Shown here one piece after another: positions 1 to 9,189 of a stretch of DNA of 64,000 nucleotides. The stretch lies in the NCBI GenBank assembly GCA_902545945.1, contig CACCID010000002.1, positions 1 through 64,000 on the forward strand, in the 5' to 3' direction. A model generated the notes under the pieces. That model was given only the letters and a program-made list of their open reading frames with translations, was not told where the DNA came from and did no database searches. Origin of the DNA: an uncultured Pelagibacteraceae bacterium. GTDB taxonomy: Bacteria; Pseudomonadota; Alphaproteobacteria; Pelagibacterales; Pelagibacteraceae. A program made the translations under genes and the position numbers. Numbering within the stretch: position 1 is the first letter of the stretch; the number at the start of each line of letters is the position of its first letter.

Positions 1-336
1 ATTTCTTATATTTTTTTTATTTTTAATTTTATTTAAATTTATTATTATATCTCCAAGATAAATCTCGCCTTTTTTTTTGAGTTTTTTTTCTAAAATTTTT
101 TTACTGTGAAATGGAAAAGATAGAACATCAGTAGATTTATTTTTATTTCTAAATTTTTTATTTAAATTTTTGATTTGTTTGCTTCCAGATAAAAGTAAGG
201 TGCAGTAAATAATATTTTTAAATTTTTTTTTTTTATTATTATTAATTTTTTTTATCTTTCTATCAACATAGTTATTTGGATCCTTAATAAATCTATTCCA
301 ATTATTATTATTTGTAATTACATTAATCTTTATCAT
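1..336 (-). CDS. ybeY: Endoribonuclease YbeY, C-terminal part beyond window
   Basis: This is the N-terminal half of YbeY, the metal-dependent RNase that matures the 16S rRNA 3' end and takes part in ribosome quality control. Translation from the ATG at 336 gives about 112 residues, open to the window edge. It carries the family pattern LNKKFRNKNKSTDVLSFP followed by GDIIIN. The zinc-binding HxxxHxxxDH motif would lie outside the window. The start overlaps the last 14 bases of phoH, which suggests translational coupling, and the phoH-ybeY pairing is widely conserved. The sequence is very rich in Lys, Asn and Ile, as expected from the base composition. Identification is firm although the catalytic end is not visible. 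Confidence 0.9.
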   Translation of the reverse strand, partial: MIKINVITNNNNWNRFIKDPNNYVDRKIKKINNNKKKKFKNIIYCTLLLSGSKQIKNLNKKFRNKNKSTDVLSFPFHSKKILEKKLKKKGEIYLGDIIINLNKIKNKKNIRN

Positions 337-1327
337 CAGTGCTTTTATTTTGGTAAGCCCTAATAATTTTTGCGACTAAAGGATGTCTTACTACATCATT
401 ATGATCAAATTCGATTATTTTTATTTCTTTTAAACTTTTAAGAATATTTCTTGATTTAATTAAACCAGATTGAGATTTGTTTAATAAGTCTATTTGACTA
501 GGATCACCATTAACAACTAATTTTGAATTTTCTCCAATTCTAGTCAAAAACATTTTAATTTGAGTTTCTGTGGCATTTTGAGCTTCATCCAAAATTGCAA
601 AACAATTCTTTAATGTTCTTCCTCTCATAAATGCTAAAGGAGCTATCTCGATTTCGCCTGTTTCTATTTTTTTGTCAATTTTATCTGCTCCAAAAAGTTC
701 ATATAGTGCATCATAAAGTGGTCTTAAGTACGGATCTACTTTTTCTTTCATGTCACCTGGTAAGAAACCAAGCTTCTCTCCTGCTTCAACAGCTGGTCTA
801 GATAAGATTACTCTATCAATCTTCTTTTCCATTAACAAAGTCACACCTACTGAAACTGCTAAAAAACTTTTACCTGTACCCGCTGGTCCTAATGACATTA
901 CGATATCATTTTCTTTAAGAGCTTTTATATAATCAGATTGCCTTTCAGATCTAGCTATAACTGATTTTCTAGGTGTTATAATAAGCTGTTTAAATGATTT
1001 AACATTTGACTTTTCAATTTCTATATTTTTTTTCACAGATAAAGGTATATCTCCTTTTTCTATTATATTCGTCAAAATGTATTTATTAATCAAAAATTTA
1101 ATTGCCTCACAAAAAGTATTTGTTTTTTCTTTATTTCCCTTACATGTAATTGAATTACCCCTGAAATATACATCTGTTTCAGTTAATTTTGAGAGATGTT
1201 TTAAATTTTGATCAAACTGACCTACAATCGACATTAACATCTCATTGTCATTAATTGATATGTTGACTGTCTGATCATCAATTTTTTTTATAATTAAATT
1301 TTGTTCTAGTTTGCTTATTTCTGACAT
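323..1327 (-). CDS. phoH: PhoH-family ATPase (YbeZ)
   Basis: This 334-residue PhoH/YbeZ-type P-loop ATPase is thought to act with YbeY in RNA metabolism. A Walker A motif GPAGTGKS lies at residues 147-154 and a Walker B motif FAILDEAQ near 243-250. The N-terminal 100 residues form the KH-like region common in the YbeZ branch. Length is normal for the family. It sits between miaB (8 bases upstream) and ybeY (14-base overlap), the usual alphaproteobacterial order. The identification is by motif and context; the exact biochemical role of the family is not well settled. Confidence 0.93.
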   Translation of the reverse strand: MSEISKLEQNLIIKKIDDQTVNISINDNEMLMSIVGQFDQNLKHLSKLTETDVYFRGNSITCKGNKEKTNTFCEAIKFLINKYILTNIIEKGDIPLSVKKNIEIEKSNVKSFKQLIITPRKSVIARSERQSDYIKALKENDIVMSLGPAGTGKSFLAVSVGVTLLMEKKIDRVILSRPAVEAGEKLGFLPGDMKEKVDPYLRPLYDALYELFGADKIDKKIETGEIEIAPLAFMRGRTLKNCFAILDEAQNATETQIKMFLTRIGENSKLVVNGDPSQIDLLNKSQSGLIKSRNILKSLKEIKIIEFDHNDVVRHPLVAKIIRAYQNKSTDDKD

Positions 1328-1334
1328 TTGTTAT

Positions 1335-2669
1335 TTATGCTGCATGATTATTTTGACTCAAATTTGATGGGATTTCTCCATGTAATGTATTGTGGTTTCC
1401 ATTTATAATTTTAATCTTTTTAATTTGCCCGACTAAATTTTCATCACTTTTTACTATCACAGAATTTAAAAATTCATCCCTTCCAAAATATTTACCTCCA
1501 TCTTTGGTATGGTTTTCAAATAAAACAGTAGATATTTTACCAATCAAAGTTTCCCTGTATTTTGTTTTAATTGTTTCTGCAACGCTTTGAAAGCTAATTA
1601 ACCTTTTCTTTGCCTCAGATAAATTTGTTTTTTTTAATTTAGATGCAGGTGTACCTGGTCTTGCGCTAAAAATAAATGAGTATGAATTAATATATTTCAC
1701 TTTTTTTACTAACTGTTCAGTTTGTTTAAAGTCTTCAAAAGTTTCTCCGGGATATCCAATTATGAAATCACTTGAAAATTTTATATTAGAATTAACTTTA
1801 TTTAATTTGTCAATTGTTCTTTGATATTCTTCAATTGTGTGTTTCCTATTCATTGCCTTTAGGATTTTATTTGATCCACTTTGAACAGGTAAATGAATTA
1901 ATGGCATTAACTTTTCACAATCTTTATGAATATCAATTAAATCTTGGGTAAAATCTTTTGGATGAGAAGTTGTATATCTTATCCTTTTTAAATCTTTTAT
2001 TTTAGATATTTCGAATATCAAATCTGAAAGTTTTTTACCTTCAAAATTGTAAGCGTTTACATTTTGGCCTAAAAGCGTAATTTCTTTAGCACCGTTATCG
2101 ATTAATTGTTTAGCTTCTATAACTAGTTCTTTGATTGATCTAGAGTATTCTGATCCTCTTGTATAAGGAACAACACAAAATTTACAAAACTTATCACAAC
2201 CTTCTTGTATAGTTAAAAAAGTTGATATTTTACCACATGAATTTTTCAAAGAATTCAAACTATCGAATTTTTCGATAACATCAAAATTAGTAAAATTAAT
2301 TTTTTTTTGTTTTTTCTCCAAATCTAAGATTGTTTTATTTATTTTGTGATATGATTGAGGTCCAATCACAGCATCAATATATTTTTCTTTCTCCAATAAT
2401 ATATTTCCTTCTGCTTGTGCTACACAACCAGTTACTAATACGATGGGTTTTGCCTTTTTTCTAAATTGTTTTTTTACTCTACCTATATCGTGATAAACTT
2501 TATCTGTTGCTTTTTCTCTTATATGACAAGTATTCAAGACATAACAATTAGCTTCATCTAAATTTTCTGTTTTAAGATAATTTATTTTTTTTGTTAAATC
2601 ATAAATACGATTGCTATCGTATTCATTCATTTGACATCCAAAAGTTTTGATGAATATTTTTTTTAGCAA
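1335..2669 (-). CDS. miaB: tRNA-2-methylthio-N6-dimethylallyladenosine synthase MiaB
   Basis: MiaB is the radical-SAM methylthiotransferase that adds the 2-methylthio group to i6A37 in tRNAs reading UNN codons. Cys12, Cys48 and Cys82 fit the N-terminal UPF0004 [4Fe-4S] cluster. The radical-SAM motif CDKFCKFC has cysteines at 158, 162 and 165. A TRAM domain follows at the C-terminus. The 444-residue length is normal. It is separated from fur by one base and from phoH by 7, so one transcript tsaB-fur-miaB-phoH-ybeY is likely. Confidence 0.96.
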   Translation of the reverse strand: MLKKIFIKTFGCQMNEYDSNRIYDLTKKINYLKTENLDEANCYVLNTCHIREKATDKVYHDIGRVKKQFRKKAKPIVLVTGCVAQAEGNILLEKEKYIDAVIGPQSYHKINKTILDLEKKQKKINFTNFDVIEKFDSLNSLKNSCGKISTFLTIQEGCDKFCKFCVVPYTRGSEYSRSIKELVIEAKQLIDNGAKEITLLGQNVNAYNFEGKKLSDLIFEISKIKDLKRIRYTTSHPKDFTQDLIDIHKDCEKLMPLIHLPVQSGSNKILKAMNRKHTIEEYQRTIDKLNKVNSNIKFSSDFIIGYPGETFEDFKQTEQLVKKVKYINSYSFIFSARPGTPASKLKKTNLSEAKKRLISFQSVAETIKTKYRETLIGKISTVLFENHTKDGGKYFGRDEFLNSVIVKSDENLVGQIKKIKIINGNHNTLHGEIPSNLSQNNHAA

Positions 2670-2670
2670 G

Positions 2671-3090
2671 TTATTTTTTTATTTTGGAACCATAAAGTTC
2701 AAGTTTATGATCGACAAGTTTATAACCTAATTTTTTAGCAATTTTTACTTGTAGTTCCTCAATGTCTTTATCAACGAACTCTATAATTTCACCGCTATTT
2801 ATATCTATTAAATGATTGTGATCGTCATTTATTTCATATCTAGCTTTACCAGCTTTAAAATCGTGCTTTACTAAGATTCCAGCTTCCTCAAAAAGTTTAA
2901 CTGTTCTATAAACAGTAGCTATGCTTATTTTATTGTCTATTGAAGTGACTCTCTTATGTAACTCGTCTACGTCAGGATGATCTTTAGAGCCGTAAACTTC
3001 TTTGGACTCCGAAATTATCTTAGCAATAGTTTTTCTTTGGTCAGTTAATCTGACACCTTTTTTCAAACATTTTTCTTCTATTGAATTCAT
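2671..3090 (-). CDS. fur: Fur-family metal-responsive transcriptional repressor
   Basis: This 139-residue Fur-superfamily repressor has an N-terminal winged helix (ISIATVYRTVKLFEEAGI, the Fur recognition region) and a C-terminal dimerisation domain with the metal-ligand pattern DDHNHLIDINSGEIIEF. The two CxxC structural-zinc pairs of E. coli Fur are absent: only one cysteine (Cys8) is present, as in many alphaproteobacterial Fur/Mur proteins. In alphaproteobacteria this branch may sense iron or manganese, and the sequence alone does not decide which. It lies in the conserved tsaB-fur-miaB-phoH order; the rimI gene often found between tsaB and fur is missing here. Confidence 0.9.
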   Translation of the reverse strand: MNSIEEKCLKKGVRLTDQRKTIAKIISESKEVYGSKDHPDVDELHKRVTSIDNKISIATVYRTVKLFEEAGILVKHDFKAGKARYEINDDHNHLIDINSGEIIEFVDKDIEELQVKIAKKLGYKLVDHKLELYGSKIKK

Positions 3091-3100
3091 TTGAAGTAAT

Positions 3101-3484
3101 TTAACTTAAATATATTGGTTTAATCAATTTATTTTGTATCAATTTTTTTTTTATCAAAAGTTCAATATTTGCAAGGTCGAATTGCTTTAAATCAGTGTCC
3201 TTAAACCCATATAAATTTACACTTCTGGATATTTTTAAACCTTTTGCGACTGAAAGAGTTGCTCTAAGTGATGAAAAACTGCCTGGCCCAGTATTCACTA
3301 TTATTGAAAATTTATTATTTAAATTTACTTTGTATTTTTTTAACAGATTTAATATGTTCATAATTAAGAAATCATTTTTATTTTCATTTTGGCCTAGTTC
3401 TTGAATGTAAAAATTATTTTTAAAGTACAAACCAATTTTGTCTTTTTTGCCTATGCAATTTAAAATTAAAAAGTCTTTTATCAT
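3101..3484 (-). CDS. tsaB: TsaB-like t6A biosynthesis protein, short form
   Basis: This resembles the N-terminal half of TsaB, the ASKHA-fold partner of TsaD in threonylcarbamoyl-adenosine (t6A) synthesis. The diagnostic stretch GPGSFSSLRATLSVAKGL is near residues 67-84. The protein has only 127 residues, whereas TsaB proteins are usually about 200-230. The C-terminal ASKHA lobe is gone, and the frame ends in a normal stop 10 bases before fur, with no obvious in-frame remnant downstream. It may be a naturally reduced dimerisation subunit. Its start region overlaps the divergent deacetylase gene by 32 bases. Confidence 0.8.
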   Translation of the reverse strand: MIKDFLILNCIGKKDKIGLYFKNNFYIQELGQNENKNDFLIMNILNLLKKYKVNLNNKFSIIVNTGPGSFSSLRATLSVAKGLKISRSVNLYGFKDTDLKQFDLANIELLIKKKLIQNKLIKPIYLS

Positions 3485-4508
3485 TTCATTATTTATAACT
3501 ATTTTAATATCTCAAAGCCATCTATATTCAAGTACTGCAAGCGAGAAACAGATAGACTATGGTGTAATATCTTTGATGTATCATAGGTTCGATGAAAATA
3601 AATATCCTTCTACAAATATAAGAATGAATGAATTTTTGAAACATATTAAAATGATAGAAGATAAAAATATAAGTTTCATTAATCCCAAAAATTTTGAAGA
3701 TGAGCTTAAAAATAATAAATCTCAAAGAAAAGTGCTTTTAACAATTGATGATGGTTTTCTATCTTTTTATAAGAATGCATGGCCTGTATTAAAACAGAAA
3801 GAAATACCATTTATTTTATTCGTAAGTACTAGAGAAGTAGGAGCATATAATTATATGACATGGGATCAAATAAGAGAAATTAGTAAAGAGAAATTTGTTG
3901 AAATAGGAAACCATAGTCACACTCATGAATATTTAGTAGATGAAAATAGTGATTTAATAAGAAAAGATATTGAAAAGTCAATTTCAATTTTTAAAAAAGA
4001 GTTAGGAACTAATTCTGATTTTTTTTCTTATCCTTTCGGTGAATACAGTGTTGAATTTAAAAACATAATTAAATCATTAAATTTTAAATATGCTTTTGGT
4101 CAACATTCTGGTGTGATGGATGAAACCAAGGACTTTTATGAATTACCCAGGTATCCAATCAACGAAAAATATGGTGAAATAAAAAGATTTAATTCGTTAA
4201 TAAGAACACTTCCGTTTAAATATAAAAATATTCTTCCAGAGGAAAAATATCTCTTACAATCTAAAAATCCACCTGATGTTAAAATAGAGTTTTATCAAGA
4301 TATTAACGATCTAAAATCTCTAAACTGCTATTCAAATGAAGGAAATAAATGGAGACAATCCAATATTAGTTTTTTAAGTGAAACACTTTTATCAATTAAT
4401 ATAAAAGAAAAGTTTATTGGTGAACGAGGTAGAATAAATTGTTCATTAAGAGACCCAAGTGGATACTGGCGATGGCTTGGAATTCAATTTGTAGTGAGTG
4501 ATAAATAA
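3453..4508 (+). CDS. Secreted polysaccharide deacetylase (NodB homology)
   Basis: This is a NodB-type carbohydrate esterase family 4 protein that would remove N- or O-acetyl groups from a polysaccharide outside the cytoplasm. I chose the ATG at 3453 because it gives a 351-residue protein beginning with a lysine-rich n-region and a hydrophobic signal segment (residues 8-22). An in-frame ATG at 3438 would add five residues ahead of it. The metal site is visible as TIDD (Asp99, Asp100) and HSHTH (His154 and His158). A C-terminal extension of about 100 residues follows the catalytic domain. The substrate cannot be read from the sequence. The 5' end overlaps tsaB on the other strand, and it converges with the Bax-like gene with no spacer. 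Confidence 0.85.
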   Translation: MQFKIKKSFIISLFITILISQSHLYSSTASEKQIDYGVISLMYHRFDENKYPSTNIRMNEFLKHIKMIEDKNISFINPKNFEDELKNNKSQRKVLLTIDDGFLSFYKNAWPVLKQKEIPFILFVSTREVGAYNYMTWDQIREISKEKFVEIGNHSHTHEYLVDENSDLIRKDIEKSISIFKKELGTNSDFFSYPFGEYSVEFKNIIKSLNFKYAFGQHSGVMDETKDFYELPRYPINEKYGEIKRFNSLIRTLPFKYKNILPEEKYLLQSKNPPDVKIEFYQDINDLKSLNCYSNEGNKWRQSNISFLSETLLSINIKEKFIGERGRINCSLRDPSGYWRWLGIQFVVSDK

Positions 4509-6029
4509 TTAAGAACTTAATTCGACCTGTTTTACAGATCCAACTAGTTTTACAAGCTCGAAGTCTGTTAATCTATTTTGCAAAATAATTTGATTTAATT
4601 TTTTTGTATATTCAGATCCTGTTTGAGCATAATTTTTTAATGTATCTGTAAGTTCTAGCCCAATTAATTTTTTCTTCTTTTCTCTTAAATTTTGTCTTTT
4701 ATCTCTAAAGTTTTTATAACTTTTGTGAGTATTAAGATTATTTTGATATGCCTTAACTGAAGCTCTTAATATTGGAAACTTTAAGATTTTATGATTTTTA
4801 TCGCTCTCTCTATTTAATGGTGCAATACCTTGACCACTCCAAGTCCATTGGCCGAAGATAGCGTTACCCTCTAAAGCAAACCTTGATGTTCCCCACCCAC
4901 TTTCTTTTGCAGCTTGAGCTAAAGCTATCGAAGTTGGAATTATATCCATACGAGTCATTAGTTCTTTGAGATCTCCTTTTTTAACTTTATATTCCAAAAG
5001 TTTCTGCCTTAGCCATTGTTTTTCTAAGTCGGTAGTATATTTTTTTTCAGACAAAACTTTTAGTTTTTCTCTATCCTCTATTATTCTCTCATTTTCTGCC
5101 ACAACAAGTGGCAATACTATTTGTATAAATGTTTCTTTTTTAAGCTTTGTGCTTTGAATCGTTTCAAGGTCTTTCGGAAATTGTGTAAAATAAATTGGTT
5201 TAACAAGTTTTTCTGCCCTTACTTCACTCAATTTATAGTCTACATCTTCAAAAAGATTTAAAACCGTTTCTGTTTTTAGATTCAAATCAGGAAGGATTAA
5301 CTCGTTAACATCTTTTCTTTTAACTTTAATTTCAGGTTTTTTTGCTTCTTTTTTTACTTGTGGTTGTTTTTTTTCTTTTTTAATTTCTGGTTTTTTGACT
5401 TCTGGTTTCTTAACTGCTTCTTTTTTTAAATCTGGTTTTTTAGTTTCTGGTTTTTTTACCTGAACATCAATTGCGGTACCATCGTTACTAAAATAGTTTA
5501 TACCACTTATCGTTATTGATGTTGCAAAAACAATAACAAAAAACCCAATTATTACGTTTCGTGCTTTTTTTGGATCAATTTGTTGATTGTAAATACCATT
5601 AAATATATCTGTGAACAAATCTCCAAAGAATTTAAAAATTACTGAGCCTAATTTTGGAATTATATTTAAAAAATTTAAACCAATTTTTCCAAGACCTAAC
5701 CACAAATTATGTATTGATCTATTAATATTTCTTTTTGTATCGTACTTTAAATTCTCAGCTTTTCTTAAAAATCTATTTTTTGCTTTTATTTTTTCCTCTT
5801 TATATTCCTGTAAGTTCGATTTTGCTTTTGAAATTGGTTTAACAAAAGTATCCCTAAAAAAATTGGATTTATAGTCTTTTGGAATTATAATTTTATTTTT
5901 TTTTAAAATAAGTTCTAATTGTCCTGATGTTAGATTTTTTCTACTTTTTTCATAGTCTTTTATTTCTTTAACATCATATATATAAGCTAGCTCAACTAGT
6001 TTATCTCTATAACTTAATTTTTTTTTCAT
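4509..6029 (-). CDS. Membrane-anchored Bax-like glucosaminidase-domain protein
   Basis: This 506-residue protein has an unusual layout. Residues 1-150 are a basic, probably cytoplasmic region. A single membrane segment lies at about 159-177. Residues 191-239 are a Lys/Pro/Glu linker of repeated KKPE and KKPD units. The C-terminal third (about 350-485) is a Bax-type glucosaminidase domain with the catalytic-glutamate motif AAKESGWG (Glu376) and the following GNAIFGQW. The domain should face the periplasm and cut peptidoglycan glycan strands. E. coli Bax is much shorter and lacks the long N-terminal region. Its start overlaps the nfu stop by 4 bases (ATGA), so it is co-transcribed with nfu. Confidence 0.82.
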   Translation of the reverse strand: MKKKLSYRDKLVELAYIYDVKEIKDYEKSRKNLTSGQLELILKKNKIIIPKDYKSNFFRDTFVKPISKAKSNLQEYKEEKIKAKNRFLRKAENLKYDTKRNINRSIHNLWLGLGKIGLNFLNIIPKLGSVIFKFFGDLFTDIFNGIYNQQIDPKKARNVIIGFFVIVFATSITISGINYFSNDGTAIDVQVKKPETKKPDLKKEAVKKPEVKKPEIKKEKKQPQVKKEAKKPEIKVKRKDVNELILPDLNLKTETVLNLFEDVDYKLSEVRAEKLVKPIYFTQFPKDLETIQSTKLKKETFIQIVLPLVVAENERIIEDREKLKVLSEKKYTTDLEKQWLRQKLLEYKVKKGDLKELMTRMDIIPTSIALAQAAKESGWGTSRFALEGNAIFGQWTWSGQGIAPLNRESDKNHKILKFPILRASVKAYQNNLNTHKSYKNFRDKRQNLREKKKKLIGLELTDTLKNYAQTGSEYTKKLNQIILQNRLTDFELVKLVGSVKQVELSS

Positions 6030-6577
6030 TGTACGGCCTCTACAGTATTAACCTCTTTTACATAATGTTTTAAAAGATTTTGAACTCCTTGTTTTAAAGT
6101 CATTAAAGAACTAGGACATCCTGAACAGCTCCCTTGTAATTGTACTTTTACGACTCCGTTATCAAAGGATATAAACTTTATATCCCCACCATCTCTTGCC
6201 ACAGCTGGACGTATTTTGGTATCTAAAACTTCAAGAATTTTATTCACAGTTTCATTATCTGTATTACTGTTTTTCTCAATTTTTTCACTTTTTCTTAATA
6301 TCGGTTCATCATTTTTCTCAAAATACTCATTCAAATGAGAAATCACCATTGGTTTTAGCTCATTCCATGAAACATCTTTAGTTTTTTTAACTGAAAGAAA
6401 TTTTTCTGATAATAAAACTAATTCTACGCCTTTAATGTTTAATAATTCCTTAATGAATGGAATCTTTATTTCATTCTCTTTCTCTTTTTTAAATTCCTCA
6501 GTTCCAATAGATGACAATGTCTTTTCAGACAAAAACTTTAAAGAGTCTGGATTTGGTGTAGTTTCAGTTTGTATCAT
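6026..6577 (-). CDS. Nfu-type Fe-S cluster scaffold/carrier protein
   Basis: This 183-residue protein has the two-domain layout of mitochondrial NFU1 and alphaproteobacterial Nfu proteins. The N-terminal Nfu domain starts IQTETTPNPDSLKF. The C-terminal NifU-like domain carries the cluster ligands Cys151 and Cys154 in GSCSGCPSS. It would carry a [4Fe-4S] cluster to target enzymes. A Ser/Asn/Glu-rich linker near residues 93-108 joins the domains. It lies 12 bases after trpS and its stop overlaps the Bax-like gene. Confidence 0.93.
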   Translation of the reverse strand: MIQTETTPNPDSLKFLSEKTLSSIGTEEFKKEKENEIKIPFIKELLNIKGVELVLLSEKFLSVKKTKDVSWNELKPMVISHLNEYFEKNDEPILRKSEKIEKNSNTDNETVNKILEVLDTKIRPAVARDGGDIKFISFDNGVVKVQLQGSCSGCPSSLMTLKQGVQNLLKHYVKEVNTVEAVQ

Positions 6578-6589
6578 TAAGACTTTATA

Positions 6590-7594
6590 TTATATCAAGC
6601 CTACTTTTTCACGTATATTTTTCAGGTTTTCCTCAGCAATTATATTAGCTTTTTCACTACCTTTTTTTAAAACTTTTTTTAAGTAAGGCTTATCTTTAAG
6701 TAATTTTTGAGTTTCTTTTCCAACAGGTGTTATTTCATCTATTAAAACTTCAGCTAATTTTGTTTTTAAATAAGAATAATCTTCTCCTGCCATCTCCGAG
6801 ATGGTTTTTTCCAAACTATTTTTAGTTATTTCAGAATAAATATTTAAAAGATTTAAAGCTTCCGGTTTATTTTTTAATAACTTTGCATCATCAGGTATTG
6901 TTTCAGAATCTGACTTTGCTTTTTTTATCTTTTTAATAATTTCGTCAGCTGTATCTTTTAAATTTATTCTTGAATAATCAGACTCTTCAGATTTACTCAT
7001 TTTTTTAGTTCCATCTCTTAAGCTCATAATTCTAGAAATATTTTTAGGTATCAATGGTTCTGGTAAAGGGAAGAAATCTTTACAGTTAAAATCATTATTA
7101 AATTTTTGCGCTATATCTCTGGATAATTCTAAGTGTTGTTTTTGATCTGCTCCAACTGGAACGTGAGTAGCTTTATAAAGTAAGATATCTGCTGCCATTA
7201 GATTTGGATAAATATAAAGTCCAACACTGGCCTTTTCTTTATCTGATCCTGCTTTATCCTTAAATTGTGTCATTCTATTCAACCAACCTACTCTTGATAC
7301 ACAGTTTAAAATCCAAGCAAGCTCAGCATGACCAGAAACTGAAGATTGATTAAAGATAATGCTTTTATCAGGATCTAAACCAGTTGCTAAAAAACTTGCC
7401 GTGGTTTCTAAGACATTATCATGTAAATGACCGGGATCTTGAAAAACAGTAATGGCGTGCAAATCAACAACACAATAAATACATTCCGCATTTTTTTGCA
7501 ACGAAACAAAATTTTTAAGCGCTCCTAAATAGTTTCCTAAATGAAGGTTCCCTGTTGGTTGAACTCCTGAAAATACTAATTTTTTTTTACTCAT
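6590..7594 (-). CDS. trpS: Tryptophan--tRNA ligase
   Basis: This class Ic aminoacyl-tRNA synthetase charges tRNA-Trp. The HIGH-type motif is HLGN at residues 18-21 after GVQPTGN, and KMSKS is at 198-202. Length (334 residues) is typical of the bacterial enzyme. The start overlaps the murJ stop by one base (position 7594), so murJ-trpS-nfu-bax-like reads as one minus-strand operon. Confidence 0.97.
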   Translation of the reverse strand: MSKKKLVFSGVQPTGNLHLGNYLGALKNFVSLQKNAECIYCVVDLHAITVFQDPGHLHDNVLETTASFLATGLDPDKSIIFNQSSVSGHAELAWILNCVSRVGWLNRMTQFKDKAGSDKEKASVGLYIYPNLMAADILLYKATHVPVGADQKQHLELSRDIAQKFNNDFNCKDFFPLPEPLIPKNISRIMSLRDGTKKMSKSEESDYSRINLKDTADEIIKKIKKAKSDSETIPDDAKLLKNKPEALNLLNIYSEITKNSLEKTISEMAGEDYSYLKTKLAEVLIDEITPVGKETQKLLKDKPYLKKVLKKGSEKANIIAEENLKNIREKVGLI

Positions 7595-9120
7595 TAATTT
7601 GTTTTATAATTTTTAAGTTTTAATATTCCTAGTAAATAACATGATAACAAATAAAAAATACCCACAAAACTTACTATTGATATTAAATAAACAGCTTTAT
7701 AATCGTAGCTGTAGACTAAATAATTTGCAAACTTGTTTAAAGAAAATAACAATATGGATGACATTATAATTGTCGAAATCAATATCTTGATAAAATTTAT
7801 CATTAATTGATTTCTTAGTAATAAAATTTTTTTACTATTTAATAAATAAATATAAACAAAAACTCCAATCCAAGTCGAAATTGATGTTGCGATTGGAATA
7901 ATTACAAAACCAATTCTATTAAAGAAAGTAACACTAATCAAAATGTTTAAAAAAATAATAAAAGTAGAAATGTAAAATGGTGTTTTAGTATTATCTCTAG
8001 CAAAATAAAAATTTGATAAGATTTTTATTAATGCAAATGCTGGCACCCCATATGCAAAGTACATTAAAGCAGTAGCTGTCATTTCAACATCATTGAGAGA
8101 AAAAGTTCCATATCCAAATAATGCATTAACTATTTCATTAGATGCAAGTATTAATCCAAAGCTTGCAGGAATTGAAAATAGTAGTGAAAGCTCAAAAGAT
8201 TTGTTTTGAATATCAGAAATTTTTTTTACGTTTTTCATTTTAAGTGCTTTGGCAAGAACTGGTAAAGAAACAGTACCAACAGCTATTCCTGCTATAGCAA
8301 GGTTAATTTGATAAACTCTATCAGCATAATAAAGATAAGATACGGCACCTGATTGAAAAGAAGCAATAATTGTTCCAACTAAAATATTTATTTGAGTAAC
8401 TCCTGAAGATAAAACACTTGGTAAAAGTTTTTTGAAAAAGAATTTCACTTTACCGCTTAATTTAAAATTAAAATCTATAGAGGGTTCGTAGTATTTTTTA
8501 GTAACATAAATCAAGAATAACAACTGAATAATACCAGCAATTGAAACACCATAAGAAAGTTGTTTAGCATAATTTAATTCAAATACAAAAGATGAAATTA
8601 AACTTATTATTAAAACTACATTTAAAATAATTGGTGCTGCTGCAGCGGCAGCAAATTTATTATTTGAATTAAGGATACCGGAAAAAAAAGAGGATAAGCT
8701 CACAAATAATAAAAATGGAAATATAATTCTAGTTAGTTCGATTGCCAAATTGAACTTAATCTGATCACCCAAAAAACCTGGGGCAATGATGTAGATTAAA
8801 TAAGGAGTAAAAATTTCTGCTAAAGTAACTATTAATAACAAAATTAATAATAATAAACTTAAAACATCGTCCGCAAACTTTTTTCCATTTTTTTTATCTA
8901 CAATTTTTACAGATGTATAACTGGGGATGAATGCTGCATTAAACGTCCCTTCTGCAAATAATCTTCTAAAAGTATTTGGTAATCTAAATGCGACAAAGAA
9001 AGCATCAGCGGATATAGAAGCTCCTAGAAAAATTGCGATCAAGATATCTCTTAGGTATCCCAAAATTCTGCTTATTAGAGTGAAAAAACCAAATAATGAA
9101 GCCGAAGAAAGTAAGTTCAT
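7594..9120 (-). CDS. murJ: Lipid II flippase MurJ (MviN)
   Basis: This 508-residue polytopic inner-membrane protein of the MOP exporter superfamily flips lipid II across the membrane for peptidoglycan synthesis. About 14 hydrophobic segments are visible along its length. The MviN signature region includes ISADAFFVAFRLPNTFRRLF near the N-terminus and EGTFNAAFIPSY just after it. It is the first gene of the minus-strand run ending with the Bax-like gene. The 69 bases between it and maeB must hold both divergent promoters. Confidence 0.96.
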   Translation of the reverse strand: MNLLSSASLFGFFTLISRILGYLRDILIAIFLGASISADAFFVAFRLPNTFRRLFAEGTFNAAFIPSYTSVKIVDKKNGKKFADDVLSLLLLILLLIVTLAEIFTPYLIYIIAPGFLGDQIKFNLAIELTRIIFPFLLFVSLSSFFSGILNSNNKFAAAAAAPIILNVVLIISLISSFVFELNYAKQLSYGVSIAGIIQLLFLIYVTKKYYEPSIDFNFKLSGKVKFFFKKLLPSVLSSGVTQINILVGTIIASFQSGAVSYLYYADRVYQINLAIAGIAVGTVSLPVLAKALKMKNVKKISDIQNKSFELSLLFSIPASFGLILASNEIVNALFGYGTFSLNDVEMTATALMYFAYGVPAFALIKILSNFYFARDNTKTPFYISTFIIFLNILISVTFFNRIGFVIIPIATSISTWIGVFVYIYLLNSKKILLLRNQLMINFIKILISTIIMSSILLFSLNKFANYLVYSYDYKAVYLISIVSFVGIFYLLSCYLLGILKLKNYKTN

Positions 9121-9189
9121 AAATAATCTAAATTAAGCCATAAATTTATAGTGAATTAAATTTCTTTATATTACATACTCATAAAATAA

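Noticed and set aside
5341-5465. Apparent short tandem repeats
   Set aside because: They encode the KKPE/KKPD linker of the Bax-like protein and are low-complexity coding sequence, not a CRISPR array or a mobile-element repeat.
6608-6622. A third parS-like site inside trpS
   Set aside because: TTTTTCACGTATATT has only the left half of the palindrome.
9121-9189. Possible riboswitch before the malic enzyme gene
   Set aside because: The 69-base leader is too short and shows no paired stems or glycine-riboswitch-like core.
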